Assembly: GCA_050291725.1 (NCBI GenBank) | Contig: JBNKKH010000006.1 | Location: forward strand, 1-11,082 | Reading direction: 5' to 3' | From: JAAGZL01 sp050291725 | Lineage (GTDB): Bacteria; Pseudomonadota; Gammaproteobacteria; Chromatiales; Chromatiaceae | DNA: 11,082 nucleotides | Shown here: positions 1 to 7,626 of the stretch, one piece after another | Layout of the letters: each line of letters opens with the position of its first letter | Position numbering within the stretch: position 1 is the stretch's first letter | Position numbers and translations under genes: made by a program | The notes under the pieces: generated by a model | Databases searched by the model: none | Told to the model about the DNA's origin: nothing | The model's input: only the letters and a program-made list of their open reading frames with translations

Positions 1-1
1 C

Positions 2-742
2 CGTACACCGCGATCCAACCCGGCCACCTATACCGGCCTCTTCACCCCCATCAGGGAGCTGTTCGCCGGCACCCATGAGGCACGCTCCCGCGGCTACTCG
101 CCCGGCCGCTTCAGCTTCAACGTCAAGGGTGGGCGCTGCGAGTCCTGCAGCGGCGACGGCGTGATCAAGGTAGAGATGCACTTCCTGCCCGACATCTATG
201 TCCAATGCGATGTCTGCAAGGGCAAACGCTACAACCGCGAGACCCTGGAGATCTGCTATAAAGGCAAGAGTATCGACCAGGTTTTGGCCATGACGGTAGA
301 GGAAGCGCTAGTCTTCTTTGATGCCGTACCGCCCCTTAAACGCAAGCTGCAGACGTTGATGGATGTGGGACTCTCCTATATATCCTTGGGACAAAATGCC
401 ACCACCCTCTCGGGCGGCGAAGCCCAGCGGGTCAAGCTCTCCCGCGAGCTCTCCAAACGGGATACTGGCAATACCCTCTATATCCTCGACGAACCGACCA
501 CCGGCCTCCACTTCCACGACGTCAACCACCTGCTGGAAGTGCTCCACCGGTTACGCAATCACGGCAACACAGTGGTGGTTATCGAGCACAACCTGGATGT
601 AATCAAGACCGCAGACTGGGTCATCGACCTGGGTCCCGAGGGGGGTGACAAAGGCGGTCAGATCATCGCCGAAGGCACGCCGCAGCAGCTAGCCAAGGTC
701 AAGGGTTCACACACAGGGCGCTTCTTGCAGAAGCTGCTTTAG
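2..742 (+). CDS. uvrA: UvrA, excinuclease ABC subunit A, C-terminal 246 residues (5' end outside window)
   Basis: UvrA is the DNA-damage-recognising ATPase of nucleotide excision repair; as a dimer it loads UvrB at lesions in the cytoplasm. The frame is open from the window edge, so only the C-terminal part of a protein usually near 940 residues is seen. Visible in order are the C-terminal zinc-finger cysteine pairs (CESC and CDVC) around the typical segment VEMHFLPDIYVQCDVCKGKR, the ABC signature LSGGEAQRVKLSREL, the Walker B segment LYILDEPTTGLH, and the H-loop segment VVVIEHNLDVI. The protein ends in FLQKLL, a normal place for UvrA to stop, so the gene appears intact here. No clear terminator follows; the next bases lead into a degraded cytochrome gene. 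The family assignment is certain; the rest of the gene must lie upstream of the window. Confidence 0.97.
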   Translation, partial: RTPRSNPATYTGLFTPIRELFAGTHEARSRGYSPGRFSFNVKGGRCESCSGDGVIKVEMHFLPDIYVQCDVCKGKRYNRETLEICYKGKSIDQVLAMTVEEALVFFDAVPPLKRKLQTLMDVGLSYISLGQNATTLSGGEAQRVKLSRELSKRDTGNTLYILDEPTTGLHFHDVNHLLEVLHRLRNHGNTVVVIEHNLDVIKTADWVIDLGPEGGDKGGQIIAEGTPQQLAKVKGSHTGRFLQKLL

Positions 743-844
743 AGACTCATCAGCCCAGAGCAAAGTGTAGCTTGCTGCCAAACCCGGATAATCTGCGGCT
801 TAGTCAGGACCTCGTTAATCGCGATTTGGCAAAGCCTTGTAAAT

Positions 845-1469
845 AACGAACAAGCAACGGCCCAGCAGCAAAGTCGCTCCCTGAGAGAGAACAAATCCGC
901 CCAATAACTAAAATACCCTTTAATTCCGACGAGATTGCCAAGTCTATCGGCGTCAGCCGTAAGGAACTGGAGACGAAGTATCTCGATCCCAAAGTGGTAC
1001 TCGACGACAAGGGTCACGACACCCCCGGCAAATCAGGCATTCTGTTGACCTGGGCCCATGAACGTCTGGTACCCGACATCGCTGTTATTGCGCTCAAGGG
1101 TAAGGGGCCGATGATCTCCAAGGATGAGGATGGAGATATCAACGTGGTGCCGCTGTCGGCCAACCCAGCCATCGATATCGCTTCGCTGAAGCTTCTCGAG
1201 GGCGCCACTGGTGCTGCGGCTGTGCCCTATGACGCCGCTACCAAGGGACGTGATAACTGGCTCTCGCCCGGTGCCCCGCACTGCACAGACTGCCATGCCG
1301 CACCCTTCGTCGAAGGCCAGGATGGTGTGTCGCTTTCCCGATCAACCAACCGGGCAAGCACAGTCTGATGCGCTACTCCAAGGGCCATGCAGGTCTCGCC
1401 TGCCAGTCCTGCCATCAGTCTGTCCACGGTCTCTATCCGGTCACCCCGGGTACCGACATCACCACCTAG
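845..1469 (+). pseudogene. Decayed multihaem c-type cytochrome fragment with a frameshift and no proper start
   Basis: In frame 1 the translation is coherent from about 901 (segments DEIAKSIGVSRKELETKY, LTWAHERLVPDIAVIALKGK) to a haem-binding CTDCH motif at 1282-1296. It then slips. Continuing in frame 3 gives AFPINQPGKHSLMRYSKGHA and a second haem motif, CQSCH, at 1401-1415, before a TAG stop at 1467-1469. Removing one GT from the GTGTGT run at 1325-1330 restores one continuous frame (EGQDG then VAFPINQPGK), so a dinucleotide insertion is the simplest explanation. Such proteins are periplasmic or membrane-attached electron carriers that bind haem covalently through CxxCH. No signal peptide or credible start is visible; the frame is closed by TAA at 844. 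The coordinates mark the likely remnant, not a working gene. The exact family beyond multihaem cytochrome c is not recognised. Confidence 0.7.
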
Positions 1470-1471
1470 CT

Positions 1472-1918
1472 GACAATCCCAAGATTGGACGCCTGGAAGA
1501 GCGCCGCCATATTGGTCAGCTGGTAACTGCAAGCCACGAAGAAGCCGAGGCACTGCGTCAACGCATTCTCAATGGAGAGAGCCTCTACGAACTGACCAGT
1601 CAGTACAGCATCGATCCCTACGGCCGCGAACATAAAGGCGACATGGGCAGGCAGACAGATGGCAGCGGCCACCCGGCCATCGAACAGGCCATCAGCAAAC
1701 TGGAAGCCAACCAGCTTAGCGAGATAGTCGAAACCCCAATGGGTTTCCATCTGGTGAGCATTCTGGAGCGTCGACCCGGCGGCCAGAAGCGCTATCTCAG
1801 CATCCGTGACCGGGTACGCCAGATCTGGATAACCGACCAAATGGCCAGCTATATGAGCCAGCTGGCCGAGCAGCACCGGGTTGTCTGGCATGTGGTGAGC
1901 GATGCAGCCAAAGAGTAA
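1472..1918 (+). pseudogene. PpiC/parvulin-type peptidyl-prolyl isomerase, N-terminally truncated remnant
   Basis: The reading frame from about 1472 to the TAA at 1916-1918 encodes a parvulin (rotamase) domain: RRHIGQLVTASHEEAEALRQ, then SQYSIDPYGREHKGDMG, HPAIEQAISKLEANQLSEIV and TPMGFHLVSILERR. These match the usual parvulin order of a RHI strand, an S..P.....GDMG loop and a TPMGFHLV.IL strand. A complete PpiC-like foldase would have a signal peptide and an N-terminal helical region before this domain; here the upstream sequence is instead the tail of the cytochrome remnant in another frame. No plausible start codon or ribosome site precedes the domain in frame, although the frame stays open upstream to 1211 through unrelated sequence. 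I read it as a deletion scar that joined two broken genes. A translated fusion from a start near 1211 cannot be excluded but looks artificial. Confidence 0.65.
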
Positions 1919-2471
1919 AGGGATGCCTGGCATCAGCAACCAGCGGTCAACAAGCCGCTGGTTGCTGGCCCTTGCCTGGTGGCTGTTGATCGCACTCTTG
2001 CTGCAAGCGAACAGCGTGCTCGCCAATGACGACGACCGACCCACCATTCCCAATCAAAGCTATCCCGATCTCGCCGGCAAACAACACAATCTTCAACAGT
2101 GGAAAGGCCATGTATTGCTGCTCAACTTCTGGGCCAGCTGGTGTGCACCCTGCCTCTCGGAGATCCGTTACCTCAACCAGTTTCAGCATGATTTCGCAGC
2201 CAGCGGATTGCAGGTCGTCGGTCTGGGTATCGATGCCCCGAGTAAATTGCCCAGCGTAAAACGATCACTGCAGATCCCCTATCCTCTCCTTAGCGTTGAG
2301 GCAAAAGAGAGCAGAAAGGTCCTTGCTGCCTGGGGCAACAAGAGCGGCATGACTCCCTTCACCGTAATCCTCAATAAGCACGGACGTATTGTCAGTACCC
2401 ATCGAGGAGTCATCGACGATCAGGTATTCAATACCCTCGTGAAACCTCTCCTGCAATCATCTGTCGAATAA
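1902..2471 (+). CDS. TlpA/ResA-family membrane-anchored thioredoxin-like protein
   Basis: This is probably a periplasmic thiol-disulfide oxidoreductase, of the kind that reduces apocytochrome c cysteines or other periplasmic disulfides. At residues 20-41 there is a strongly hydrophobic segment (LLALAWWLLIALLL) followed by SVLA, which may act as a signal peptide or an anchor. The thioredoxin fold follows: VLLLNFWASWCAPC with active cysteines C81 and C84, VVGLGID near 105-111, and the cis-proline loop GMTPFTVIL with P152. The first ATG at 1902 overlaps the parvulin remnant by 17 bases. ATG at 1923 (residue 8) is an alternative with an A/G-rich stretch (AAAGAG) just upstream, and I cannot decide between them. 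Its position beside a cytochrome c and a foldase remnant fits a former envelope or cytochrome-maturation group. The 189-residue length is normal for the family. Confidence 0.88.
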   Translation: MQPKSKGMPGISNQRSTSRWLLALAWWLLIALLLQANSVLANDDDRPTIPNQSYPDLAGKQHNLQQWKGHVLLLNFWASWCAPCLSEIRYLNQFQHDFAASGLQVVGLGIDAPSKLPSVKRSLQIPYPLLSVEAKESRKVLAAWGNKSGMTPFTVILNKHGRIVSTHRGVIDDQVFNTLVKPLLQSSVE

Positions 2472-2536
2472 CCAGCAACCTGTTATTCATACTCGAGGCG
2501 ACAGAGGGCCTCCCTGAGACTTGAAAGAAGAGTGGC

Positions 2537-3205
2537 ATGTCAAACAAAACCCATGGAGGGGAGGTGTTCAACACCAATAATTCTGCCAGTTCAATCCCAC
2601 TCAACCCATCAACTCGCACAAGCTTCACCTCGGCCCTATCAATATCCGCGGGCCTGCATCTTCTGCTTATTTGGCTAGCCACTCAGCTCCTGTTTGAAAC
2701 ATACCCCCCCTCTTCAGCCACGCGAAACCAGACAATTCATCTCTCATTCGCGACGGTAAAGGCACAACGACCCAAGACCGACAATCGCGCAGTTGCTCAG
2801 CCCCCATCACCTCCAGTTAAAGCCGGAGACAATAAACAACCGCCTTCACAATCTTCACACCGTGCGCAAGACAAACAGACAGACCCGACATTAGCCAATG
2901 ATCAATTAAATGACATAAACGTCGCTTCAAAACTTTCCGCCACACAAATCAAAGCAACAGCAGATAGTGTTGCAAAAGAAATCGCGGCAGAAGATACATC
3001 GACACTGGAGCAGAAGCGTTCGATCATCGCAAAGAGATTGGAACAGGTCTTCAGACAAAGCGAAGCACCTGGCGTCTCTGAACTCGCGGATGGCACCATC
3101 CGGGTCGTCACCGAGTTTGGTATCGTCTACTGCGTAAAACCACAGGATGATTCTCGCATCCTCGGACCGGAAGACAACATGCCCGTATCAGTGACCTGTC
3201 ATTAA
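2537..3205 (+). CDS. TonB/TolA-like single-pass periplasmic protein without a recognisable TonB C-terminal domain
   Basis: The 222-residue product has a short cytoplasmic N-terminus, then one transmembrane helix at about residues 32-53 (LSISAGLHLLLIWLATQLLF). The helix carries an SxxxH pattern (S37, H41), as in the membrane anchors of TonB and TolA that couple to ExbB/ExbD or TolQ/TolR. A proline-, glutamine- and lysine-rich linker (about 75-115) and an Ala/Glu/Lys-rich probable helix (about 130-175) follow. The C-terminal end (RLEQVFRQSEAPGVSELADG, then EFGIVYCVKP) does not look like a TonB or TolA C-terminal domain and contains two cysteines, C199 and C221, that could form a disulfide. The start has a modest purine-rich site (AAGAAGAG) upstream. 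It lies 65 bases after the thioredoxin gene. The exact role is unknown; an energy-transducer-like adaptor is an inference from the anchor and linker. Confidence 0.7.
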   Translation: MSNKTHGGEVFNTNNSASSIPLNPSTRTSFTSALSISAGLHLLLIWLATQLLFETYPPSSATRNQTIHLSFATVKAQRPKTDNRAVAQPPSPPVKAGDNKQPPSQSSHRAQDKQTDPTLANDQLNDINVASKLSATQIKATADSVAKEIAAEDTSTLEQKRSIIAKRLEQVFRQSEAPGVSELADGTIRVVTEFGIVYCVKPQDDSRILGPEDNMPVSVTCH

Positions 3206-3328
3206 CCGCCCAGATGCAGAACTCGACAATATGGCAACCGATCATTAAGGGATTACGCATTATGACTTCTCAGAAGAGGTGTTGAGTCAGCAGAGGTCAG
3301 GCGGATAGGGGCAATGTGACATTGTCAG

Positions 3329-3362
3329 GAAACCTCTGATCCACTCATGAACCAGAGGTTTC
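3329..3362 (+). terminator. Possible intrinsic terminator hairpin downstream of the TonB-like gene
   Basis: GAAACCTCTG (3329-3338) pairs perfectly with CAGAGGTTTC (3353-3362) across a 14-base loop, and TTTAT follows. The stem is long but the loop is large and the T-run is short, so termination would be weak. It sits 124 bases after the stop codon of the TonB-like gene. It could equally act on transcripts entering from the minus-strand operon. Confidence 0.35.
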
Positions 3363-3368
3363 TTTATC

Positions 3369-3554
3369 TGGAGACTGACCACGCCAGATTATTGCAAAAC
3401 CACCAAATGCGGTGCTGCCTGAGCTGAAAGTTACTCGATATAGTTTGTTGAGCGCTTACACCTCAACCGGAGAGGGTATCGAGTGATATGGTTGGATTTT
3501 GGTGTATGTGACGGCCTCTCACTCTCAGAAAAGTGAGATTACTGCCAGTCTCCA
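3369..3554. repeat. Nested inverted repeats; possible MITE-like remnant or structured RNA
   Basis: In the gene-free stretch 3206-3664, TGGAGACTG (3369-3377) is the exact reverse complement of CAGTCTCCA (3546-3554), bounding 186 bases. Inside are a second perfect pair, ACTCGATA (3433-3440) with TATCGAGT (3477-3484), and within that GTTGAG (3447-3452) with CTCAAC (3462-3467). A separate hairpin, TCTCACT (3517-3523) with AGTGAGA (3532-3538), lies near the right end. No target-site duplication is visible at the outer ends, and no ORF is convincing. The arrangement may be a small non-autonomous mobile element, a structured RNA or chance. It lies where G+C falls towards the minus-strand operon. Apart from these dyads and the hairpin at 3329-3362 I see nothing else in 3206-3664. 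Confidence 0.35.
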
Positions 3555-3664
3555 ATTCAATTCAATTGCGCATTTTTTATAAGTCATAATTGTCATGTAT
3601 TGAATTACATAGAAGTGGTGACTTATGACGAGCGACTCGATTTCTTGGCTGGTCTTATCAGAGG

Positions 3665-4609
3665 TTACTCCATCTCAAATTGTCGAAGCGCACGTCTACT
3701 GTCTGAATGGTCATATTGTGGAACCTTAAATTTTCTTAAATTTTCAAGTGATTCTGGATCACATGCTCCAATAGGCCTATCTCCTTCAATAGTGATCCTC
3801 TCCATATGACGACGTTTGGGATAGTAGTCGTGAACAGCTGCATGTTGAACCGATCTATTATCCCAGAAAAGCAGCGTATTGGGTTTCCATCGATGACGGT
3901 ATTGATATTCTAAAACAGACGTTGTGGTAAAGAGCATCTGTAACAGTAGTACGCTGTCACGGTCATCCATATTCTTTATATATCTGGTATAGTGAGGATT
4001 GACGAAGAGCACATTTTTACCTGTTATCGGATGCTTTCTGACTACTGGGTGAGTAACTGGAGGATAGGCCTCTTCCATTGTTTTGAGCTTGATTTTTCCA
4101 GATTCCGAATCGGGAAATAGATATTTAAATGAAGTAAAGTCGTGTACAGCCTCTAGCCCTTCAATATATTCTTGCATTTTTTTTGAAAGAAATTCGTAGG
4201 CTGCTGTCATACTGCAAAAACAAGTATCGCCACCAACCTCTGGAACTGACCTGGAGTAGAGCATTGTTCCCATTGGCGGACACTCTCTGTATGTCTCATC
4301 GGAATGCCAGCGATCCGTAAGGACCGGAGGATTACCCTCCTTGTAATCAAAGACAATCACCTCTGGGTCTTCAGGGCTGTTTTCCGCAAAAGGATGAACA
4401 GTGAGCTTGCCGAAGTAGCTCCCTACTTTTTTCAGATCCTGAGTTGTAAGGTTTTGGTTAGGAAAAACCAAGAGTTCATATTTAGCAAAATCGTATGATA
4501 GGGAGTCGATAGTGCTATTATTGAGCTGATCCTTTAGTGAGATATCATGTATTTCTGCACCAAAGAATGGGCTAAGCTTCTTAATAGTATATGGTTTATT
4601 TTCGCACAT
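3665..4609 (-). CDS. TauD/TfdA-family Fe(II)/2-oxoglutarate-dependent dioxygenase
   Basis: The protein belongs to the non-haem iron dioxygenases that couple oxidative decarboxylation of 2-oxoglutarate to hydroxylation or cleavage of a small substrate, such as taurine or 2,4-D in characterised relatives. The 314 residues carry the complete site. WHSDETY supplies the iron ligands H102 and D104, WDNRSVQH supplies H256, and RRHMERITIEGD supplies R267 and R271 at the positions used in TauD to bind 2-oxoglutarate. The spacing closely parallels TauD. The N-terminal FGAEIHDISL and the KYELLVFPNQNLT segment are typical. ATG at 4609 is preceded by GGAGGG (4619-4624) with nine bases between. It is the last gene of the operon, 36 bases after the transporter gene. 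The substrate cannot be read from sequence; a role on a product of the upstream Rieske oxygenase or CoA-transferase is an inference. Confidence 0.93.
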   Translation of the reverse strand: MCENKPYTIKKLSPFFGAEIHDISLKDQLNNSTIDSLSYDFAKYELLVFPNQNLTTQDLKKVGSYFGKLTVHPFAENSPEDPEVIVFDYKEGNPPVLTDRWHSDETYRECPPMGTMLYSRSVPEVGGDTCFCSMTAAYEFLSKKMQEYIEGLEAVHDFTSFKYLFPDSESGKIKLKTMEEAYPPVTHPVVRKHPITGKNVLFVNPHYTRYIKNMDDRDSVLLLQMLFTTTSVLEYQYRHRWKPNTLLFWDNRSVQHAAVHDYYPKRRHMERITIEGDRPIGACDPESLENLRKFKVPQYDHSDSRRALRQFEME

Positions 4610-4645
4610 TTGTTTTGTCCCTCCGATAATATCTATTTTTTAGGC

Positions 4646-5857
4646 TTATTCCCTATGTTGCAAAGCCATGGTAATAACTGGGCGTCTGATAGACAGTAAT
4701 ATTAGAACCCCCGCGCAAAGAATCATAGGATAGAAGACATAGGTAGAGAAACCGGAAATATCCCATGTCAGACCGCATAATATTGGAATAATGACGGCAC
4801 AGGCGTAGCCGACTGTTAACATCAATGATGAAGCTCTATGAATTTCATTGGGCTTGCTTATGATTGTAGGTAGTCCAAGCATTAGTATTAATACAGTTGC
4901 TGAAAAGAAGCCTATAACACTTGCCGAACTGACAATTACGAACCCTGATCTTATGGTAAGAAGTCCAGTTAGTGCCAGCATGAGACCTACTCCTGAGATA
5001 AGGTAGGGAAGACGTCTTTGGGATAATACCGAGTTTGAAAACATTAGAATGATGGAAGCAGGTATTTGGCCTAGGTTTAGAGCAACGAGTGCTGGATCTA
5101 TGAAATTGGTATACCCGTTATATTCAAGGTAGCGAGGAATAAAGAAGTTGGCAGAGAAATAGATAGCATTTACACACCCCATCATAACGCCAAGTTTCCA
5201 TAAAAGCGGATTTTTCCAATCCGGCATCCACACAAGCTTCTTTACTATCTTAGTTGAAGGCCGCTGTTGTCTAGGTGCCAAATGATAAAAGGTTAATGCT
5301 ATGAGAAGACTTACTACACCCCAAAACACATACGCCGTGCGCCATGATCCTACCATGGGCATGATGACTGGCTGTGTTATGGCTACTGGCAGCACTTCTC
5401 CTCCCAGTAATAGACCGTTTACATAGACTGCAGTTGCATAGAAGGTTTTATGAGGAAGCCACTCTTTGACTATTGAGGGAAGGGCTGGCTGCATTAAGGC
5501 GACACCCAATCCAGTTAACATTGTTGTTGCGTATAGCATCTCTACGTCGTAGGCGGCTCCACGCAGAGCTGATCCAGTAGCAGTTATTATAAGTCCTGCT
5601 AACAGTGTCTTTGTGGCACTGGTTTTTGCTATGAGAAGAGCTCCAATCATTGCCGCGCAGGCAAAGAGAACCGGGGGTAGACCCGATATAATACCTACCT
5701 GGGTTTCATTCAGACCGAGATCGTTATGCAAAAGTGATATCACAGGAGGTGTCGCAAGTATAGTAATGCGTAATCCTGCACCTGCGATCCATAAGAGGAA
5801 AGAACAGACAATAATATCTCTTCTGATAAATACAGCCGTTCTAATTGTTTCAAGCAT
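4646..5857 (-). CDS. MFS transporter of the CynX/NimT (cyanate permease-like) type
   Basis: The 403-residue protein is almost entirely hydrophobic helices, consistent with a twelve-segment major facilitator in the inner membrane. The first helix region contains LLWIAGAGLRITILATPPV followed by NDLGLNETQVGIISGLPPV, an arrangement seen in CynX/NimT-type permeases. The middle loop (about residues 193-220) is basic and short. Characterised members move small anions or nitro-aromatic compounds, so here it probably imports the operon substrate or exports its product; the direction cannot be told. The start at 5857 lacks an obvious Shine-Dalgarno sequence. Together with the 41-base gap to the CoA-transferase gene, this suggests translation dependent on the upstream gene or a weakly used start. 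No truncation is visible. Confidence 0.88.
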   Translation of the reverse strand: MLETIRTAVFIRRDIIVCSFLLWIAGAGLRITILATPPVISLLHNDLGLNETQVGIISGLPPVLFACAAMIGALLIAKTSATKTLLAGLIITATGSALRGAAYDVEMLYATTMLTGLGVALMQPALPSIVKEWLPHKTFYATAVYVNGLLLGGEVLPVAITQPVIMPMVGSWRTAYVFWGVVSLLIALTFYHLAPRQQRPSTKIVKKLVWMPDWKNPLLWKLGVMMGCVNAIYFSANFFIPRYLEYNGYTNFIDPALVALNLGQIPASIILMFSNSVLSQRRLPYLISGVGLMLALTGLLTIRSGFVIVSSASVIGFFSATVLILMLGLPTIISKPNEIHRASSLMLTVGYACAVIIPILCGLTWDISGFSTYVFYPMILCAGVLILLSIRRPVITMALQHRE

Positions 5858-5898
5858 TACGAAATACCGTAAGATAAAGACAATAAGTTATTTGATAG

Positions 5899-7083
5899 TT
5901 ATATGACATTAATTTCCTGAAGGGATTTCACCTCATCCTCAGTAAAGCCGAGCATATCGACTAAGATGTCACGAGTGTGTTGTCCGTGTTCAGGCGCAGC
6001 GAATCTTATTGTAGAGCATTCGGTACATCCTCCGAGGTGAATCGGTTGGCCAAGTAACGACAAATCACCAAGCTTATGATGTTTGACTGAGCACTTAATG
6101 TCCAAGTGTTCTAACTGTTTATCTGACATGATTTCTCCTACGTTATAAACAGGGCCGCACGGTATGCCTGCCTCATTGAGCAACTCGATCAGTTCATTGC
6201 TTGTGCAAGTAGAGGTTACTTGTTCGATTGCCTGAACTAGCTGTTTTCGGTTTAACGAGCGGGCAGTGACATCAACATAGTCAGGACAATCACATATGTT
6301 TGTGATATCCAGTATCTTACATAATAATTTGAACTTGTCGTCCTCTGCAGCCGCGATATTTACTTGGCCATCCGCTGTCTTAAAGAGGCCTGTTGGCATT
6401 AAAGTTGGGTGATCGTTGCCAGCTGATACTGGCACGTAGCCATCAGCAAGATACCGAGCGACCTGAAAGTCAAGAACTGAAAGCGTTGATTCGAGCAATG
6501 ACGTGTAGACCCACTGCCCTTCTCCGGTTTTCTCCCGTTGAAAAAGTGCCAGTAAAACAGCATGGGCAAGAGCCATGCCTGCGCTTACATCGGATATAGC
6601 TGCACCAACCCTTAATGGTCCGCTATCGTTAGTTCCAGTGACCGACATAAGACCGGACATCCCCTGTACTATCTGATCGACTGCTGGCCGTCCGCTGTAT
6701 GGCCCTGATTGCCCGAACCCCGATATACTTCCGCAAATAATTCTACTATTGATTGATTTCAATGTTTCATAATCAGCACCTAATCTAAATTTCACCTCTG
6801 GTCTGAAGTTTTCGAGAAGGATATCTGCATTTTTCACGAGGCGTTTGAAGACAACCTGCCCTTCTTCCTTTTTTAAATTTATGGTCAGACTCTTCTTGTT
6901 TCTATGCAAATTTTGAAAGTCAAATCCGTGACGAGAGCCTCCCATGCTGTCGCCTTTGTCAGTCGGTTCCTCTACTTTTATCACAGTCGCACCCCAGTCA
7001 CCGAGAAGTCTCGAAGTGAACGGACCGGCACGGTGCCGTGTAAGATCGATCACTGTTACGTTTTCCAGGGGCAATAAACTCAT
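5899..7083 (-). CDS. Family III CoA-transferase (CaiB/BaiF type)
   Basis: Family III CoA-transferases move CoA between carboxylic acids through mixed anhydride and thioester intermediates on an active-site aspartate. The 394-residue length is usual. The N-terminus shows VTVIDLTRHRAGPFTSRLLG and DWGATVIKVEEP, followed by the LHRNKKSLTINLK segment (about 59-71) and ILLENFRPEV. The motif GRPAVDQIVQGMSGLMSVTG places the likely catalytic aspartate at D136. The C-terminal half contains GIPCGPVYNVGEI, also typical of the family. ATG at 7083 has GAGGG (7091-7095) seven bases upstream. The gene lies 39 bases after the Rieske beta subunit and 41 before the transporter. It presumably activates or transfers CoA to an acid handled by the neighbouring oxygenases; the CoA donor and acceptor are unknown. 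Confidence 0.94.
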   Translation of the reverse strand: MSLLPLENVTVIDLTRHRAGPFTSRLLGDWGATVIKVEEPTDKGDSMGGSRHGFDFQNLHRNKKSLTINLKKEEGQVVFKRLVKNADILLENFRPEVKFRLGADYETLKSINSRIICGSISGFGQSGPYSGRPAVDQIVQGMSGLMSVTGTNDSGPLRVGAAISDVSAGMALAHAVLLALFQREKTGEGQWVYTSLLESTLSVLDFQVARYLADGYVPVSAGNDHPTLMPTGLFKTADGQVNIAAAEDDKFKLLCKILDITNICDCPDYVDVTARSLNRKQLVQAIEQVTSTCTSNELIELLNEAGIPCGPVYNVGEIMSDKQLEHLDIKCSVKHHKLGDLSLLGQPIHLGGCTECSTIRFAAPEHGQHTRDILVDMLGFTEDEVKSLQEINVI

Positions 7084-7122
7084 GTCCTAACCCTCAACTG
7101 TCTCTGTATTGCATCATACGAT

Positions 7123-7626
7123 TCAAATTGGATACACAATTGAATCCGTTATTACTTCTGAGTCAATGATGCATACACGCTCCTTGAATAAAAGTGTTTT
7201 GTCTGCGATCTGTATTATATCTTGCGTGGTTCCGGATACGAGCAGCCTGCTTTCCATGTCACAAACTGTCTCATTGATAGAGAATACTGTTGTTGTCTCT
7301 AACATAGTGATGCCTTCAGGCTCTAATGTCGAGTTGACTAGAGTGATACCAGATACGTATCTTCGTTGAGTTCGATCGCGAAAAAAGGTCGACTCGCTTA
7401 TGGCTATGGCTCTGTCTATGGCCATATCTTTTCCATCGCACCATGCCAAAGACAACGGCCAGCCATTTACATAATTCTGCTTTGTTGTAATTCTGTAGGT
7501 ACAATCATCTGTGAAGTAATTAGGCCAAAGATGCAAACACTTATCGTCCAAGCATCTGTTGTACATCGAGTAAAGTTTCTGAAGTGAGAGCAATGCGTTC
7601 TGCTCATGATCTAATACCATTAACAT
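7123..7626 (-). CDS. Rieske ring-hydroxylating oxygenase, small (beta) subunit
   Basis: This 167-residue protein has the size and position of the SnoaL/NTF2-like beta subunit that packs against the catalytic alpha subunit in a ring-hydroxylating oxygenase; it is structural and may tune substrate choice. Features include an N-terminal helix (QKLYSMYNRCLDDKCLHLWP), the YFTDDCTYRITT strand, an R-containing central stretch (TFFRDRTQRRYVSG), and a C-terminal KERVCIIDSEVITDS strand of the type seen in such subunits. It overlaps the alpha gene by 23 bases. ATG at 7626 follows AAGGA (7635-7639) at eight bases, which favours this start over the ATG two codons on at 7620. The assignment rests as much on the position after an alpha subunit as on sequence; similarity to any named beta subunit is modest by eye. 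Confidence 0.82.
   Translation of the reverse strand: MLMVLDHEQNALLSLQKLYSMYNRCLDDKCLHLWPNYFTDDCTYRITTKQNYVNGWPLSLAWCDGKDMAIDRAIAISESTFFRDRTQRRYVSGITLVNSTLEPEGITMLETTTVFSINETVCDMESRLLVSGTTQDIIQIADKTLLFKERVCIIDSEVITDSIVYPI

Noticed and set aside
817..826. Perfect 10-base palindrome AATCGCGATT in the spacer after uvrA
   Set aside because: A single short palindrome with no T-run or nearby promoter is not enough to call an operator or terminator.
739..1017. Minus-strand open frames across the uvrA-cytochrome spacer and cytochrome remnant
   Set aside because: They run opposite to the haem-motif-bearing frame, have no ribosome site, and their translations match no family that I recognise.
1211..1470. 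In-frame upstream extension of the parvulin frame as a longer gene
   Set aside because: The extension overlaps the cytochrome sequence, including its haem motifs, in another frame and is low in recognisable content, so it is not a real N-terminus.
2490..2515. Short GAGGC/GCCTC hairpin between the thioredoxin and TonB-like genes
   Set aside because: Only five pairs and no T-run, so it is not supported as a terminator.
3600..3809. Small plus-strand frame at the 3' end of the TauD-like gene
   Set aside because: It lies mostly opposite the conserved C-terminal part of the dioxygenase, has no family match, and appears to be a shadow.
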